A stretch of 64,000 nt of DNA from DATJCV01 sp963707665 (GTDB lineage: Bacteria; Pseudomonadota; Gammaproteobacteria; Burkholderiales; Burkholderiaceae_D), in contig CAVPQU010000011.1 in the NCBI GenBank assembly GCA_963707665.1, positions 1-64,000 of the forward strand, read 5' to 3'. The notes below the pieces were generated by a model that searched no databases, was not told the origin of the DNA, and saw only the letters and a program-made list of their open reading frames with translations. A program made the translations under genes and the position numbers. Positions 48,254 through 57,439 of the stretch are shown one piece after another; position 1 is the stretch's first letter, and every line of letters starts with the position of its first letter.

Positions 48254-48811
48254 ATGATCAAAAAAAGTGTCGTAACCGAAGCGCAGGAAATCCAGCTCGC
48301 CATCGAACTGATCAATCTCGGCGCCAGGTTGCAGCTGCTGGAGGCAGAGACCTCGCTTTCACGCGAACGCCTGCTAAGGCTGTATAAGGAATTGAGAGGG
48401 GTTTCGCCGCCAAAGGGCATGCTGCCGTTTTCGACGGATTGGTTCGTTACCTGGCAGCCCAATGTCCACTCTTCTCTTTTTATTAACATTTATACCTATT
48501 TGACGACGCACGCCGACATTTCAGGAATTGCAGCGGTGGTCAAGGCATACAAACTGTATCTGGAGCAGGTTGGACATCGTGATAACGAGGAGCCGGTGCT
48601 GTCTCTCACCAGAGCTTGGACGCTGTTACGGTTTTTTGATAGCAAATTGCTGACAACCACGCCATGTAGCGAATGTGGTGGTCATTTTGTTGTGCACCAC
48701 CTAGATTTGCATGATCATTATTTTTGCGGACTGTGCCGGATGCCTTCCAGAGCCGGGAAAACAAAAAAAATTCGCGAGGCGGCATCTTCGTCGCTATCTG
48801 CGCTTGCCTAG
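48254..48811 (+). CDS. flhC: Flagellar master regulator FlhC
   Basis: DNA-binding partner of FlhD. The 185-residue frame has EIQLAIELINLGARLQLLEA near the start and the zinc-binding cysteines CSEC and CGLC about 20 residues apart near the end (TTPCSECGGHFVVHHLDLHD), as in the FlhC structure. It follows flhD in the standard operon. Confidence 0.96.
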   Translation: MIKKSVVTEAQEIQLAIELINLGARLQLLEAETSLSRERLLRLYKELRGVSPPKGMLPFSTDWFVTWQPNVHSSLFINIYTYLTTHADISGIAAVVKAYKLYLEQVGHRDNEEPVLSLTRAWTLLRFFDSKLLTTTPCSECGGHFVVHHLDLHDHYFCGLCRMPSRAGKTKKIREAASSSLSALA

Positions 48812-48845
48812 TCTGCGAGGCCTTGGCTGATGCCGGTACCTTTGC

Positions 48846-49634
48846 ATGACAGACGGGAATAAGAGGGTACGTCCAAGCCAATCGTGGTGTCAGTTGCCGG
48901 CTTGGCGGGCATTGATCATTCAGAGCGGTGCTGCCGTAGTCACGCTGATCGTCTTTCTTCTGACATGGACGATTGGGCTCCATATCCACATCCTCTTTTT
49001 TTTAATACTCCAGGGCGCGATTGCAACGGTTGCGTCGCGCAAGAATCGCCTTGCGCCATGGTGGTTGTGGATTCAATTTTTCTTTCCCATGATATTTTGG
49101 ATGGTGCAGTCGCTGCGGCTGCCATCAACCTTCTTTCTCGCAGGTTTTCTCTTTCTTGTCATACTTTACTGGACAACGTTCCGCAGTCAGGTTCCGTTTT
49201 ATCCATCGCGGCAAGCGGTATGGGTTGCAGTCGGTCGTTTGTTTCCGCCAGACCAGTCGTTAAGGATGCTGGATGCCGGTAGTGGGATGGGCGGCATGGT
49301 TATTCATTTGGCCGCGCATCATCCATATGCGCGCTTTATCGGCATCGAGGCGGCGCCGTTGCCGTGGTTGATCAGTTGGATCCGAAGTTATGGGGGATCA
49401 CACAATCGGCGCTTTATATTCGGCAATTACAATCATCAGAATTTTGCCGAATATGACCGGGTGTTTGCCTATTTATCCCCTGCAGCTATGCCGGCATTAT
49501 GGAAAAAGGCGCGGGCCGAAATGCGCCCCGGAACGCTGTTGCTGAGCTACGAATTCGCGATTCCGGAAGTTGATTCACATATTCAGTTGATGCCGGAAGC
49601 GGGCGGCCCAATTCTGCACATTTGGCACATGTAA
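48846..49634 (+). CDS. Membrane-anchored class I SAM-dependent methyltransferase
   Basis: A 262-residue protein. The N-terminal half has about three to four hydrophobic helices (AVVTLIVFLLTWTIGLHIHI, FFFPMIFWMVQSL, STFFLAGFLFLVILYWTTF). The C-terminal half has a Rossmann methyltransferase fold with motif I LDAGSGMGGMVIHLAAHHP, an acidic motif II end (IGIEAAPLPWLISW) and a strand-4 region (YDRVFAYLSPAAMPALWKKA). It lies 34 bp after flhC and before motA, so it is probably transcribed with flagellar genes. The substrate is unknown; a membrane or cell-surface target is an inference. Confidence 0.75.
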   Translation: MTDGNKRVRPSQSWCQLPAWRALIIQSGAAVVTLIVFLLTWTIGLHIHILFFLILQGAIATVASRKNRLAPWWLWIQFFFPMIFWMVQSLRLPSTFFLAGFLFLVILYWTTFRSQVPFYPSRQAVWVAVGRLFPPDQSLRMLDAGSGMGGMVIHLAAHHPYARFIGIEAAPLPWLISWIRSYGGSHNRRFIFGNYNHQNFAEYDRVFAYLSPAAMPALWKKARAEMRPGTLLLSYEFAIPEVDSHIQLMPEAGGPILHIWHM

Positions 49635-49671
49635 TTCGTGCAACGTGTATGGTACATTGCCATACAGCATC

Positions 49672-49698
49672 TCAAGTTTCAATGGTTCAGGACGTAAC
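49672..49698 (+). promoter_or_regulatory. Sigma-28-type promoter upstream of motA
   Basis: TCAAGTTT (49672-49679), an 11-base gap and GACGTAAC (49691-49698). One mismatch in the -35 box and some in the -10 box against TAAAGTTT-N11-GCCGATAA. It lies 123 bp before the motA start and fits late flagellar control of motor genes. Confidence 0.5.
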
Positions 49699-49820
49699 TG
49701 AGGGGCTGTCAGTCTTCAGGCGCGGTAGCCGTTTGCCAAGCAAATGCCGTAACCGTTCCAAGTCAAGCCATAAAAGGCAGGTTGGCAAGCGCATCTTGCC
49801 GTTCAACTGGAGTTGCAGGT

Positions 49821-50681
49821 TTGTTAGTCATATTTGGATATCTGGTGGTTGTGGCAGCCGTCTTTGGCGGCTTTGGCCTTGCTGGGGGGCACTTTGCGGC
49901 GTTACTGCAGCCGGTCGAGTTGCTGATGATCGGCGGGGCGGCAATTGGCTCTTTTTTGGTTGGCAACAACAGTAAAGCGATCAAGGCTACCTTGCGGGCG
50001 ATGCCCACATTGTTGAAGGGAACAAAATACACCAAAGCCTTGTACATGGAACTGATGGCTCTGCTCTTCGAGATATTGAGCAAGGTGCGCAAAGAGGGGC
50101 TGATGTCAATCGAAGGTGACGTCGAGGCGCCTGCGGAAAGTGCAATTTTCAGCAAATATCCCGGAGTGCTCGCCAATCATCATGTTGTTGAATTCATGAC
50201 CGATTATTTGCGCCTGATGGTCTCCGGCAACATGGATGCATTTCAAATCGAAAATTTGATGGATAACGAGATAGAAACGCATCATCACGAAGGTGAGGTA
50301 CCGGTACATTGCCTTGCAAAAATGGCGGATGCACTGCCTGCTTTCGGAATCGTGGCGGCAGTCATGGGGGTGGTCCATACCATGGAGTCGGTTGGTTTGC
50401 CACCGGCTGAATTGGGGATATTGATTGCCCATGCCTTGGTTGGCACTTTTCTCGGCATCTTGCTTGCGTATGGCTTTGTCGGACCGCTTTCTACCTTGTT
50501 GGAGCAAAAATTGCACGAATCGACCAAGGTTCTTCAATGCGTCAAGATAACATTATTGGCAAGCCTGAACGGTTATGCGCCGGCGCTGGCGATTGAATTC
50601 GGGCGAAAAGTCCTGTTCACGACCGAGCGCCCCTCCTTTCTTGAGTTGGAGGCCCATATAAAAACGTCAAAAAGCAGGTAG
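49821..50681 (+). CDS. motA: Flagellar stator protein MotA
   Basis: Inner-membrane proton channel subunit that pushes on FliG. From TTG at 49821 the protein reads as Met then LVIFGYLVVVAAVFGGFGLA, the family start, with GGAG eight bases before; an upstream frame (from 49782) adds unrelated residues. Other marks are PVELLMIGGAAIGSFLVGN, ALPAFGIVAAVMGVVHTME (conserved Pro helix) and VGTFLGILLAYGFVGPL. 286 residues. motB follows 11 bp later. Confidence 0.95.
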   Translation: MLVIFGYLVVVAAVFGGFGLAGGHFAALLQPVELLMIGGAAIGSFLVGNNSKAIKATLRAMPTLLKGTKYTKALYMELMALLFEILSKVRKEGLMSIEGDVEAPAESAIFSKYPGVLANHHVVEFMTDYLRLMVSGNMDAFQIENLMDNEIETHHHEGEVPVHCLAKMADALPAFGIVAAVMGVVHTMESVGLPPAELGILIAHALVGTFLGILLAYGFVGPLSTLLEQKLHESTKVLQCVKITLLASLNGYAPALAIEFGRKVLFTTERPSFLELEAHIKTSKSR

Positions 50682-50692
50682 CGAAAACTCAC

Positions 50693-51622
50693 ATGGCCGA
50701 CGAAGGACTGCGTCCGATTATCATCAAGCGGGTCAAAAAGACGGGTCGTCAGGTTCATGGCGGCGCTTGGAAAATCGCTTATGCCGATTTCGTCACGGCG
50801 ATGATGGCGTTTTTCTTGCTGATGTGGTTGTTGGGTTCGACTACGAAAGGCGATTTGCAAGGAATCGCAGAGTATTTCAAGACACCGCTCAAGGTGGCAA
50901 TGGCTGGCGGTTCCGGCAGCGGTGACAGCTTGAGCGTGATTCCGGGAGGGGGGCGCGATCTCAGTCAGCGTGACGGCCAACTCAAGAAGGGCGAAAATAC
51001 GCTGATCAAAAAAACCTACAACTTGAAGGCGGCCGAGGCCGCACTTGAGCGCATGGAAGCGGATCGCCTGAAGGTGCTGAAACAAAGAATCGAGACTTTA
51101 ATCGAAAGCAATCCGCTGCTCAAACAATACAAAAATCAGCTGTTAATCGATATCACCACCGAGGGCTTACGTATCCAGATAGTCGATGAAAAAAATCGGC
51201 CGATGTTTGCGCTGGCCAAGGCTGAACTACAACCCTATACCAAAATTATTCTGCATGAAATCGGACGGGTATTGAATGACGTACCGAACCGGATCAGCTT
51301 GTCCGGGCATACCGACGCCACGGTATATTCTAGTGGTGAAAAGGGATACAGCAACTGGGAATTGTCGGCCGATCGCGCCAACGCGTCACGTCGCGCCTTG
51401 ATCCTGGGCGGCATGGATGAAGCGAAAATTTTGCGCGTGGTCGGACTGTCTTCAGCGGTCTTGTTCGACCGGGAAAACCCACTTAATCCAGTAAACAGAC
51501 GTATCAGCATCATCGTGATGAATAAAAAGGCGGAAGAAGTGGCGTCCCAGGACGGTGGGATAGTAGCGGTGGCGAACGAGGCGGAAGCACAGCAAGGTGT
51601 AACTGAGGCAGTCGGAAACTGA
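50693..51622 (+). CDS. motB: Flagellar stator protein MotB
   Basis: Stator partner that anchors MotA to the cell wall. The N-terminal helix with the proton-carrying Asp is in KIAYADFVTAMMAFFLLMWL (Asp near residue 31); the OmpA-like peptidoglycan domain has LSGHTDATVYSSGEKGYSNW and ELSADRANASRRALILGG. 309 residues. It belongs to one operon with motA. Confidence 0.96.
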   Translation: MADEGLRPIIIKRVKKTGRQVHGGAWKIAYADFVTAMMAFFLLMWLLGSTTKGDLQGIAEYFKTPLKVAMAGGSGSGDSLSVIPGGGRDLSQRDGQLKKGENTLIKKTYNLKAAEAALERMEADRLKVLKQRIETLIESNPLLKQYKNQLLIDITTEGLRIQIVDEKNRPMFALAKAELQPYTKIILHEIGRVLNDVPNRISLSGHTDATVYSSGEKGYSNWELSADRANASRRALILGGMDEAKILRVVGLSSAVLFDRENPLNPVNRRISIIVMNKKAEEVASQDGGIVAVANEAEAQQGVTEAVGN

Positions 51623-51667
51623 CCCTCCGATTCGGGAGATGCGAAGTGACGACAACAGGGTGATTCT

Positions 51668-52216
51668 ATGACAACAAAAAAATTGTTGAGCTTGCAGTTG
51701 AAGCGCCTGCTCTCCAGTGTCGCCGAACATGGCCACCAGCACTTAGGCCAAATTGAGGCCGATCTGCTTCAAACCAATTTCTTGCTGGCTGAAGCAATCA
51801 GAAAGTTGAATGCCGGTTTCATGGCAATGCATGCGTCGATTTGTTTGCAACAAAAAATTATCACTATGTTATTGACAGAAAAGGCAGATGACGGCGAGTA
51901 CGCCGCTCGCCTCGATGCCGTATCAGCCGAAATGGACGCGCATGTGAATGCAGCGGTCACCAGCTTGCAGTTCGAGGATATGACCAACCAGCTAATCGGT
52001 AGGGCTTTGCAGCGCATTGCGGGGTTGGACAAGGTCCTGGAAACCTTAGGGGCCGGCAGCTCCGGGATGCGGGAGGAAACCGGTATTGAAGATATCGTCG
52101 CACGACTCAGCGACGTAAATCGTTTGCTTGAGCAGCAGAGCGGAAAACTGGAAAGCGATCTATGGAAAGCGGTTTGCCAGACTCACATGGAAAGCGGCGA
52201 TATTGAGCTGTTTTAA
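51668..52216 (+). CDS. CheZ-like helical chemotaxis-associated protein
   Basis: A 182-residue, mostly helical protein with no signal peptide. LQFEDMTNQLIGRALQRIAG near residue 98 resembles the helical segment of CheZ-like phosphatases and related chemotaxis proteins, where an acidic residue and Gln act on CheY-P. It ends ESGDIELF; CheD of this cluster ends MSGAIELF and the receptors end DDWEEF. It sits between motB and the first cheY, a natural place for a CheY partner. It could be a CheY-P phosphatase or an adaptor; I cannot confirm either. Confidence 0.55.
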   Translation: MTTKKLLSLQLKRLLSSVAEHGHQHLGQIEADLLQTNFLLAEAIRKLNAGFMAMHASICLQQKIITMLLTEKADDGEYAARLDAVSAEMDAHVNAAVTSLQFEDMTNQLIGRALQRIAGLDKVLETLGAGSSGMREETGIEDIVARLSDVNRLLEQQSGKLESDLWKAVCQTHMESGDIELF

Positions 52217-52287
52217 CCGTTTATTCGGAATTTTTGGGATGGCGCCAGCGTATATCCCGTAGCGAAGCGAAAAGCGCAGGAGAGAAA

Positions 52288-52653
52288 ATGACAAAAACAA
52301 TACTGGCAGTGGATGATTCCGGCTCACTGCGGCAAATGGTGGTCTTTAGTCTTAAGGCTGCGGGATACCAGGTGACTGAGGCGGTCGATGGTCAGGATGG
52401 TTTGGAAAAAGCCAAGCAGCGTACCTTTGATCTGGTGCTGACGGACCAGAACATGCCGCGTATGGACGGCCTGGCGTTGATCCGTGCATTGCGCAAGCTC
52501 TCGAATTATCAAGGTGTGCCGATTCTGATGCTGACGACCGAATCAAGCGACGATATGAAAGCCAAGGGGCGAGCGGCAGGAGCGAACGGCTGGCTGGTCA
52601 AACCGTTTGACCCGCAGCGCCTGACGGAGGTGGTCAAGAAAGTAATTGGCTAA
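52288..52653 (+). CDS. cheY: CheY-type response regulator (first copy)
   Basis: A 121-residue stand-alone receiver: MTKTILAVDDSGSLRQMVVF with the acidic pair, phospho-acceptor Asp53 in LVLTDQNMPRMDG, switch Thr in LMLTTESSDD and Lys in GWLVKPFDPQRL. The start at 52288 has CAGGAGAG upstream. It lies just before cheA, while a second cheY follows cheB; in related bacteria one copy drives the motor and the other often buffers phosphate or has another output. Confidence 0.93.
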   Translation: MTKTILAVDDSGSLRQMVVFSLKAAGYQVTEAVDGQDGLEKAKQRTFDLVLTDQNMPRMDGLALIRALRKLSNYQGVPILMLTTESSDDMKAKGRAAGANGWLVKPFDPQRLTEVVKKVIG

Positions 52654-52702
52654 CGTCCAGGTGTAACGCCAACGGCGCCGAGGGTATCAACGACGGAGTT
52701 TG

Positions 52703-54853
52703 ATGATGACGATTGAGATGAGCCAGTTCTTCCAGGTGTTTTTCGATGAAGCCGAAGAGCTGCTTGCCGAAATGGAAAAGCTGTTGCTGGCTATTGATGT
52801 AACGACTCCGGACAGCGAATCCCTGCATGCCATATTTCGCACGGCGCATTCTATCAAGGGCGGTGCGGCCACTTTCGGACTTGGCGATTTAACCGAAGTC
52901 ACACATGTCCTGGAGTCCCTTCTGGACAAGATACGCAACGGCGAGGTGGCGCTCACTACCGAGCATGTCGACGCGTTTTTACATGCCAAGGATGTGCTCA
53001 AAATGCAGGTGGACGGACATCGCCACCACTCTGCCGTGGATCGTGCCGCCGTGACCGATGCGCGCATGATGTTGCAATCCTTGTCGCAGGATGCCGAAGC
53101 CACGCCCCACGTCGCGCAGTTTATGGAAAGCGAAAAATTGCCCGGACCATCGGCTAACTCGCTGCCGCAGCCGGAGCGCTGTTTTCGGATTGAATTGCCA
53201 CTAATTGCCGAGCGCGACGTCGAGGCACTGACGACCGAGTTGGGTCTGTTGGGATCAATTGCAAAGTCGGTGTCGGCTGATGGCCGGTCGGTGTTGACGC
53301 TGACCACGGGTGAAAACATCGACAATATCGTGGCGATCTGCTCTTTTATCATGGAACCTTCGGACCTGAAAATCGCGCTTGAGCCGGCCGAGCCGTTGAC
53401 CCCGGAAGCAGTTGCCGTCTCTGTCCAACAGCAGGAAGAAAAACAGGGATACGGATTTTTTGAGCCGTTTCAGCTTTTCGATGGTGGTAGTGCGGAAGTG
53501 GCGGCGGAGGAACCTAAGGAGGATGTCCTTCCTATCACCGAAATTGAAGCGGTATCGCTTGGCGAACTGGATGCTCGAGACAAGAAAAACGCCAGCTCAG
53601 GCGAAGAAAAAGGAAGCGTAGCCAAAGGCAGCCCAGAAAAAACTCCAGCGAGCCATGAATCATCTTCGATTCGTGTCGGAATTGAAAAAGTCGATCAATT
53701 GATCAATCTGGTCGGCGAATTGGTCATCACGCAGGCCATGATTGAGCAGCGGACCGATTCATTGGACCCAATGACGCACGAACGCCTGCTTGACAGCGTA
53801 AGCCAGTTGACCCGCAACACTCGTGATCTGCAACAAGCGGTCATGTCGATTCGCATGATGCCGATGGACTATGTATTTTCACGCTTCCCGCGCATGGTGC
53901 GTGACCTGGCCACAAAGCTGGAGAAAAAAGTCGAATTCGTTACTCATGGGGCAGCGACGGAGTTGGACAAGGGACTGATCGAACGTATCGTCGACCCGCT
54001 GACGCATCTGGTTCGAAACAGTATCGACCATGGCATTGAATTGCCAATGGAGCGCGTCAAGGCGGGCAAAAATGAAGTTGGTCGATTATCGCTTTCGGCG
54101 GCGCATCAGGGCGGCAATATCGTGATTGAGGTGACCGATGATGGAGGCGGCCTGGATCGTGAAAAAATTCTCCGTAAGGCACATCAGAGCGGCATGGCGC
54201 TCGCTGAGGATGCTCCGGATGCCGAGGTTTGGCAATTGATCCTTGCTCCGGGGTTTTCGACTGCCGTTCAGGTTACCGATGTTTCCGGGCGCGGAGTTGG
54301 CATGGACGTCGTCAAGCGAAATATCACCGCCATGGGCGGCGTCATCGATATCCGCTCCAGCAAAGGGTTTGGCACAACGATTTCCATCTCGCTGCCGCTC
54401 ACGCTGGCCATTCTGGATGGTATGTCGATCAAGGTCGGAGACGAGATTTATATTCTCCCACTCGGCTATGTAGTCGAGTCACTACAGCCAGCACCTATTG
54501 ACGTCAAGGAAATCAGTGGGCAGGGACGGGTAGTCAAGGTACGCGGCGATTATCTGCCACTTATTCCGCTATACCAGGTGTTTGGCATCGATGCTCTTTT
54601 TACCGATCCGTCCCAGGGCATCGTGGTCATCCTGGAATCCGAAGGCAGAAAGGCAGCGCTATTCGTAGACGACCTGGTCGGACAACAACAAGTCGTTGTC
54701 AAGAATCTTGAGTCAAATTATCGCAAGGTGGCCGGCATTTCTGGCGCCACGATTCTTGGCGATGGTGGGGTGTCATTGATTATTGACGTTGCTTCACTTT
54801 TACGCTCCACTCGACAACTTAAAGATGAATCCATGCTTTTTGAAAGGGAATAG
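52703..54853 (+). CDS. cheA: Chemotaxis histidine kinase CheA
   Basis: Receives receptor signals and phosphorylates CheY and CheB. Order: HPt domain with His49 in AHSIKGGAATFG; a low-complexity acidic linker; dimerisation helices (VDQLINLVGELVITQAMIEQ); ATPase domain with LTHLVRNSIDHGIELPMERV (N box), VTDDGGGLDREKI (G1) and GRGVGMDVVKRNI (G2); CheW-like domain from residue 560 (IYILPLGYVVESLQPAPID) to the end. 716 residues. ATG at 52703 has GGAG upstream. cheW starts 2 bp after the stop. Confidence 0.96.
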   Translation: MMTIEMSQFFQVFFDEAEELLAEMEKLLLAIDVTTPDSESLHAIFRTAHSIKGGAATFGLGDLTEVTHVLESLLDKIRNGEVALTTEHVDAFLHAKDVLKMQVDGHRHHSAVDRAAVTDARMMLQSLSQDAEATPHVAQFMESEKLPGPSANSLPQPERCFRIELPLIAERDVEALTTELGLLGSIAKSVSADGRSVLTLTTGENIDNIVAICSFIMEPSDLKIALEPAEPLTPEAVAVSVQQQEEKQGYGFFEPFQLFDGGSAEVAAEEPKEDVLPITEIEAVSLGELDARDKKNASSGEEKGSVAKGSPEKTPASHESSSIRVGIEKVDQLINLVGELVITQAMIEQRTDSLDPMTHERLLDSVSQLTRNTRDLQQAVMSIRMMPMDYVFSRFPRMVRDLATKLEKKVEFVTHGAATELDKGLIERIVDPLTHLVRNSIDHGIELPMERVKAGKNEVGRLSLSAAHQGGNIVIEVTDDGGGLDREKILRKAHQSGMALAEDAPDAEVWQLILAPGFSTAVQVTDVSGRGVGMDVVKRNITAMGGVIDIRSSKGFGTTISISLPLTLAILDGMSIKVGDEIYILPLGYVVESLQPAPIDVKEISGQGRVVKVRGDYLPLIPLYQVFGIDALFTDPSQGIVVILESEGRKAALFVDDLVGQQQVVVKNLESNYRKVAGISGATILGDGGVSLIIDVASLLRSTRQLKDESMLFERE

Positions 54854-54855
54854 CC

Positions 54856-55362
54856 ATGTTGCATAACAGTCAGCAAAATATCGCGGAGTCTCAGGGAAAG
54901 TCAGATCGAACTGGCGATGAATTTCTCGCTTTCACGCTGGGCAAGGAAGAATACGGTATCGATATTCTGAAGGTGCAGGAAATTCGCGGCTACGAAGCGG
55001 TCACGCGCATCGCCAACGCGCCGGACTTTATCAAAGGTGTTGTCAACTTGCGCGGCATTATTGTGCCCATCGTCGACATGCGGATCAAATTCAATCTTGG
55101 GGAACCGACTTATGATCAATTCACGGTGGTGATCATTTTGAATATCAATGGGCGTATTGTCGGTATGGTGGTCGATAGCGTTTCCGACGTCATCACGCTG
55201 TCAGCAGACGAGGTCAAGCCAGCCCCTGAAATGGGTACCGCGTTCAACACTGATTATTTGATCGGACTGGGTACGTTGGATGAACGCATGCTGATTTTGG
55301 TTGATATCAACAAGCTGATGTCCAGTGCCGAGATGGGATTGATCGACAAGATTGCCGCTTGA
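54856..55362 (+). CDS. cheW: Chemotaxis adaptor CheW
   Basis: Couples CheA to receptors. A 168-residue SH3-like CheW domain: EFLAFTLGKEEYGIDILKVQ, VTRIANAPDFIKGVVNLRGI, IVPIVDMRIKFNL and VVDSVSDVITLSADEVKPAP. It lies two bases after cheA. Confidence 0.97.
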   Translation: MLHNSQQNIAESQGKSDRTGDEFLAFTLGKEEYGIDILKVQEIRGYEAVTRIANAPDFIKGVVNLRGIIVPIVDMRIKFNLGEPTYDQFTVVIILNINGRIVGMVVDSVSDVITLSADEVKPAPEMGTAFNTDYLIGLGTLDERMLILVDINKLMSSAEMGLIDKIAA

Positions 55363-55430
55363 TACCAGCTAGCTCATTAAAACCTGCTTTGATGTTGGTG
55401 ATCCGGTTGTAGGCCCAGGAGGATTAAAAG

Positions 55431-57155
55431 GTGTTGAAAAATCTAAGTATTCGGACGCGACTGATTTTCGTGCTTGGCGTTCTATCCGTCATGCTGATTT
55501 GCGGTGGCGTTATTGGCATCTCAAGTCTGAGTTATACCAATGGATCACTGGAAACCCTTTACGCGCATCGGTTGGTGCCGACCGGGCAATTAAATCAGAT
55601 CATTGTAACGGTCAACAAGAATCAGTTGGCTATTGCCCAATCGCTCAACGACGATCCAGCGGTCATCAGCAAACGGATGGATCAGGTGGATCTGAGAATG
55701 TCCGAAACCAATCACACCTGGGCCGCATATCGGGCTGGTAATTTGGCGAACGAGGAAAGAAAAATTGCCGATAAAGTCTACGGCAGCTATCAAAAGCTTG
55801 TGACTGAGGGTTTGCAGCCGGCGATTGAGGCCTTGCGCGCGCCAAACACCCAGTTGGCGATGGAGATCATGCAAGGGCCGATCCGCCAGAATTACGTGGA
55901 TGTAGAGCAGGGGATTGCGGAACTGATCAAGATGCAGTTGGATGTCGCAAAAGCGGATTTTACAAATTCGCAGGAGCTATACATATGGGTCCGCAATTCG
56001 AGTATGACCGCAATCGCGCTTGGGGTTCTGTTTGCGATAGGGATTGGTATCTGGTTAACACGTGCCATTTCCATGCCGCTAAACAAGGCTGTACTAATTG
56101 CCCGTAGCGTTGCTGCTGGCGACCTTACGCAGAAAATCGAGGTCAGATCCGGCGATGAAACAGGACAACTTTTGCAAGCGCTGAAGCGCATGAACGACAG
56201 TCTGATTCAAACGGTGGGGCAGGTTCGGCGCAGTACCGAAACGATCGGAGTAGCGTCGGCGGAAATTGCCAGTGGCAATGCGGACTTGTCGTCGCGCACG
56301 GAAACGCAAGCGAGTTCGCTGGAAGAGACGGCGTCGTCGATGGAAGAGCTGACGTCGACGGTGCGGCAGAACGCGGAAAATGCGCGGCAAGCGAACCAGC
56401 TGGTGGTGTCGGCGTCGGACTTTGCGGTCAAGGGTGGGCAAGTGGTCGGGCAAGTGGTGGACACCATGGGGTCGATCAAGGAAAGCTCGAAAAAGATTGT
56501 CGACATCATTGGGGTGATCGACGGCATCGCGTTTCAGACCAACATCCTGGCATTAAACGCGGCGGTGGAAGCGGCCCGCGCCGGGGAGCAGGGGCGCGGC
56601 TTTGCGGTGGTGGCAGCCGAAGTCAGGAACCTGGCGCAACGCTCGGCCGGGGCGGCCAAGGAAATCAAGGGACTGATTGGCGATTCGGTGGACAAGGTGG
56701 ATGTCGGCAGCAAGCTGGTGGACGAAGCGGGCAAGACGATGAGCGAGATCGTGACCTCGGTCAAGCATGTGGCGGACATCATGAATGAAATCACGGCCGC
56801 CAGCCAGGAACAAAGCAGCGGGATTGAAGAAGTGAATCGCGCGATCGGGCAGATGGATGAAATGACCCAGCAGAATGCCGCCTTGGTGGAACAGGCGGCG
56901 GCGGCGGCGGCCAGCATGCAGGAGCAGGCGGTACAGCTGGCGCAGGCGGTCAGCGTCTTCAAGCTGGAAGGCGATGGGCAGGGCACGGCGGCCTGGACGG
57001 CAGCGGTCGCCGCGCCTGCGGCCAAGCCGGCCGCTACCCGAAGTGCGGTCGCGCCGACCGCGCTGAGCGCGCCTGGCCGCCAGGTGGCGCCGCCGGTGGC
57101 CAGCCGGCCAACGCCAGCCGTGCTGGCCGGGAATGACGATTGGGAAGAGTTCTAG
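55431..57155 (+). CDS. Methyl-accepting chemotaxis protein, Tar/Tsr type (receptor 1)
   Basis: A 574-residue receptor: first membrane helix (LIFVLGVLSVMLICGGVIGI), periplasmic four-helix-bundle sensor domain (about 35-188), second helix (SMTAIALGVLFAIGIGIWL), HAMP (from TRAISMPLNKAVLIARSVAA) and the signalling domain with the hairpin tip AFQTNILALNAAVEAARAGE. It ends DDWEEF, a match to the NWETF-type pentapeptide that docks CheR and CheB. GTG at 55431 follows AGGAGG. From residue 278 to the end it is identical in protein sequence to receptor 2. Confidence 0.95.
   Translation: MLKNLSIRTRLIFVLGVLSVMLICGGVIGISSLSYTNGSLETLYAHRLVPTGQLNQIIVTVNKNQLAIAQSLNDDPAVISKRMDQVDLRMSETNHTWAAYRAGNLANEERKIADKVYGSYQKLVTEGLQPAIEALRAPNTQLAMEIMQGPIRQNYVDVEQGIAELIKMQLDVAKADFTNSQELYIWVRNSSMTAIALGVLFAIGIGIWLTRAISMPLNKAVLIARSVAAGDLTQKIEVRSGDETGQLLQALKRMNDSLIQTVGQVRRSTETIGVASAEIASGNADLSSRTETQASSLEETASSMEELTSTVRQNAENARQANQLVVSASDFAVKGGQVVGQVVDTMGSIKESSKKIVDIIGVIDGIAFQTNILALNAAVEAARAGEQGRGFAVVAAEVRNLAQRSAGAAKEIKGLIGDSVDKVDVGSKLVDEAGKTMSEIVTSVKHVADIMNEITAASQEQSSGIEEVNRAIGQMDEMTQQNAALVEQAAAAAASMQEQAVQLAQAVSVFKLEGDGQGTAAWTAAVAAPAAKPAATRSAVAPTALSAPGRQVAPPVASRPTPAVLAGNDDWEEF
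56265..57153 (+). repeat. Receptor 3'-half duplication, copy 1
   Basis: This 889-base block matches 58277-59165 without gaps at an offset of 2012. I noted about six mismatches, all silent. Upstream of it the two receptor genes differ freely. Confidence 0.92.
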
Positions 57156-57439
57156 CCGATCAGTCGGCTGGGGAAACGCGACGCAGATAGTTACTACCTG
57201 ATGTTGGATAGGATGAATTAGGGCTTGTATAGTTGCCTCGTTACGGAATGCTCATTTGGGAATGTCAACCGTAAGAATAGACAGAAGGGGATTGCAATAT
57301 GCCGGCAAGAGTTGATTTTAAAGACTCATAAGCTGGTTGAATTTAACAGTACGAGCCATTGCGAATAACTACCACTACGGCCATCGTTGGATCTATTGCC
57401 GGCCTTGGGATAATAAAAACCGAATCAGGAGGAAACATA

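Noticed and set aside
57157..57172. TAGCCGA/TCGGCT hairpin after receptor 1 as an intrinsic terminator
   Set aside because: No T-run follows; it is followed by GGGGAAAC.
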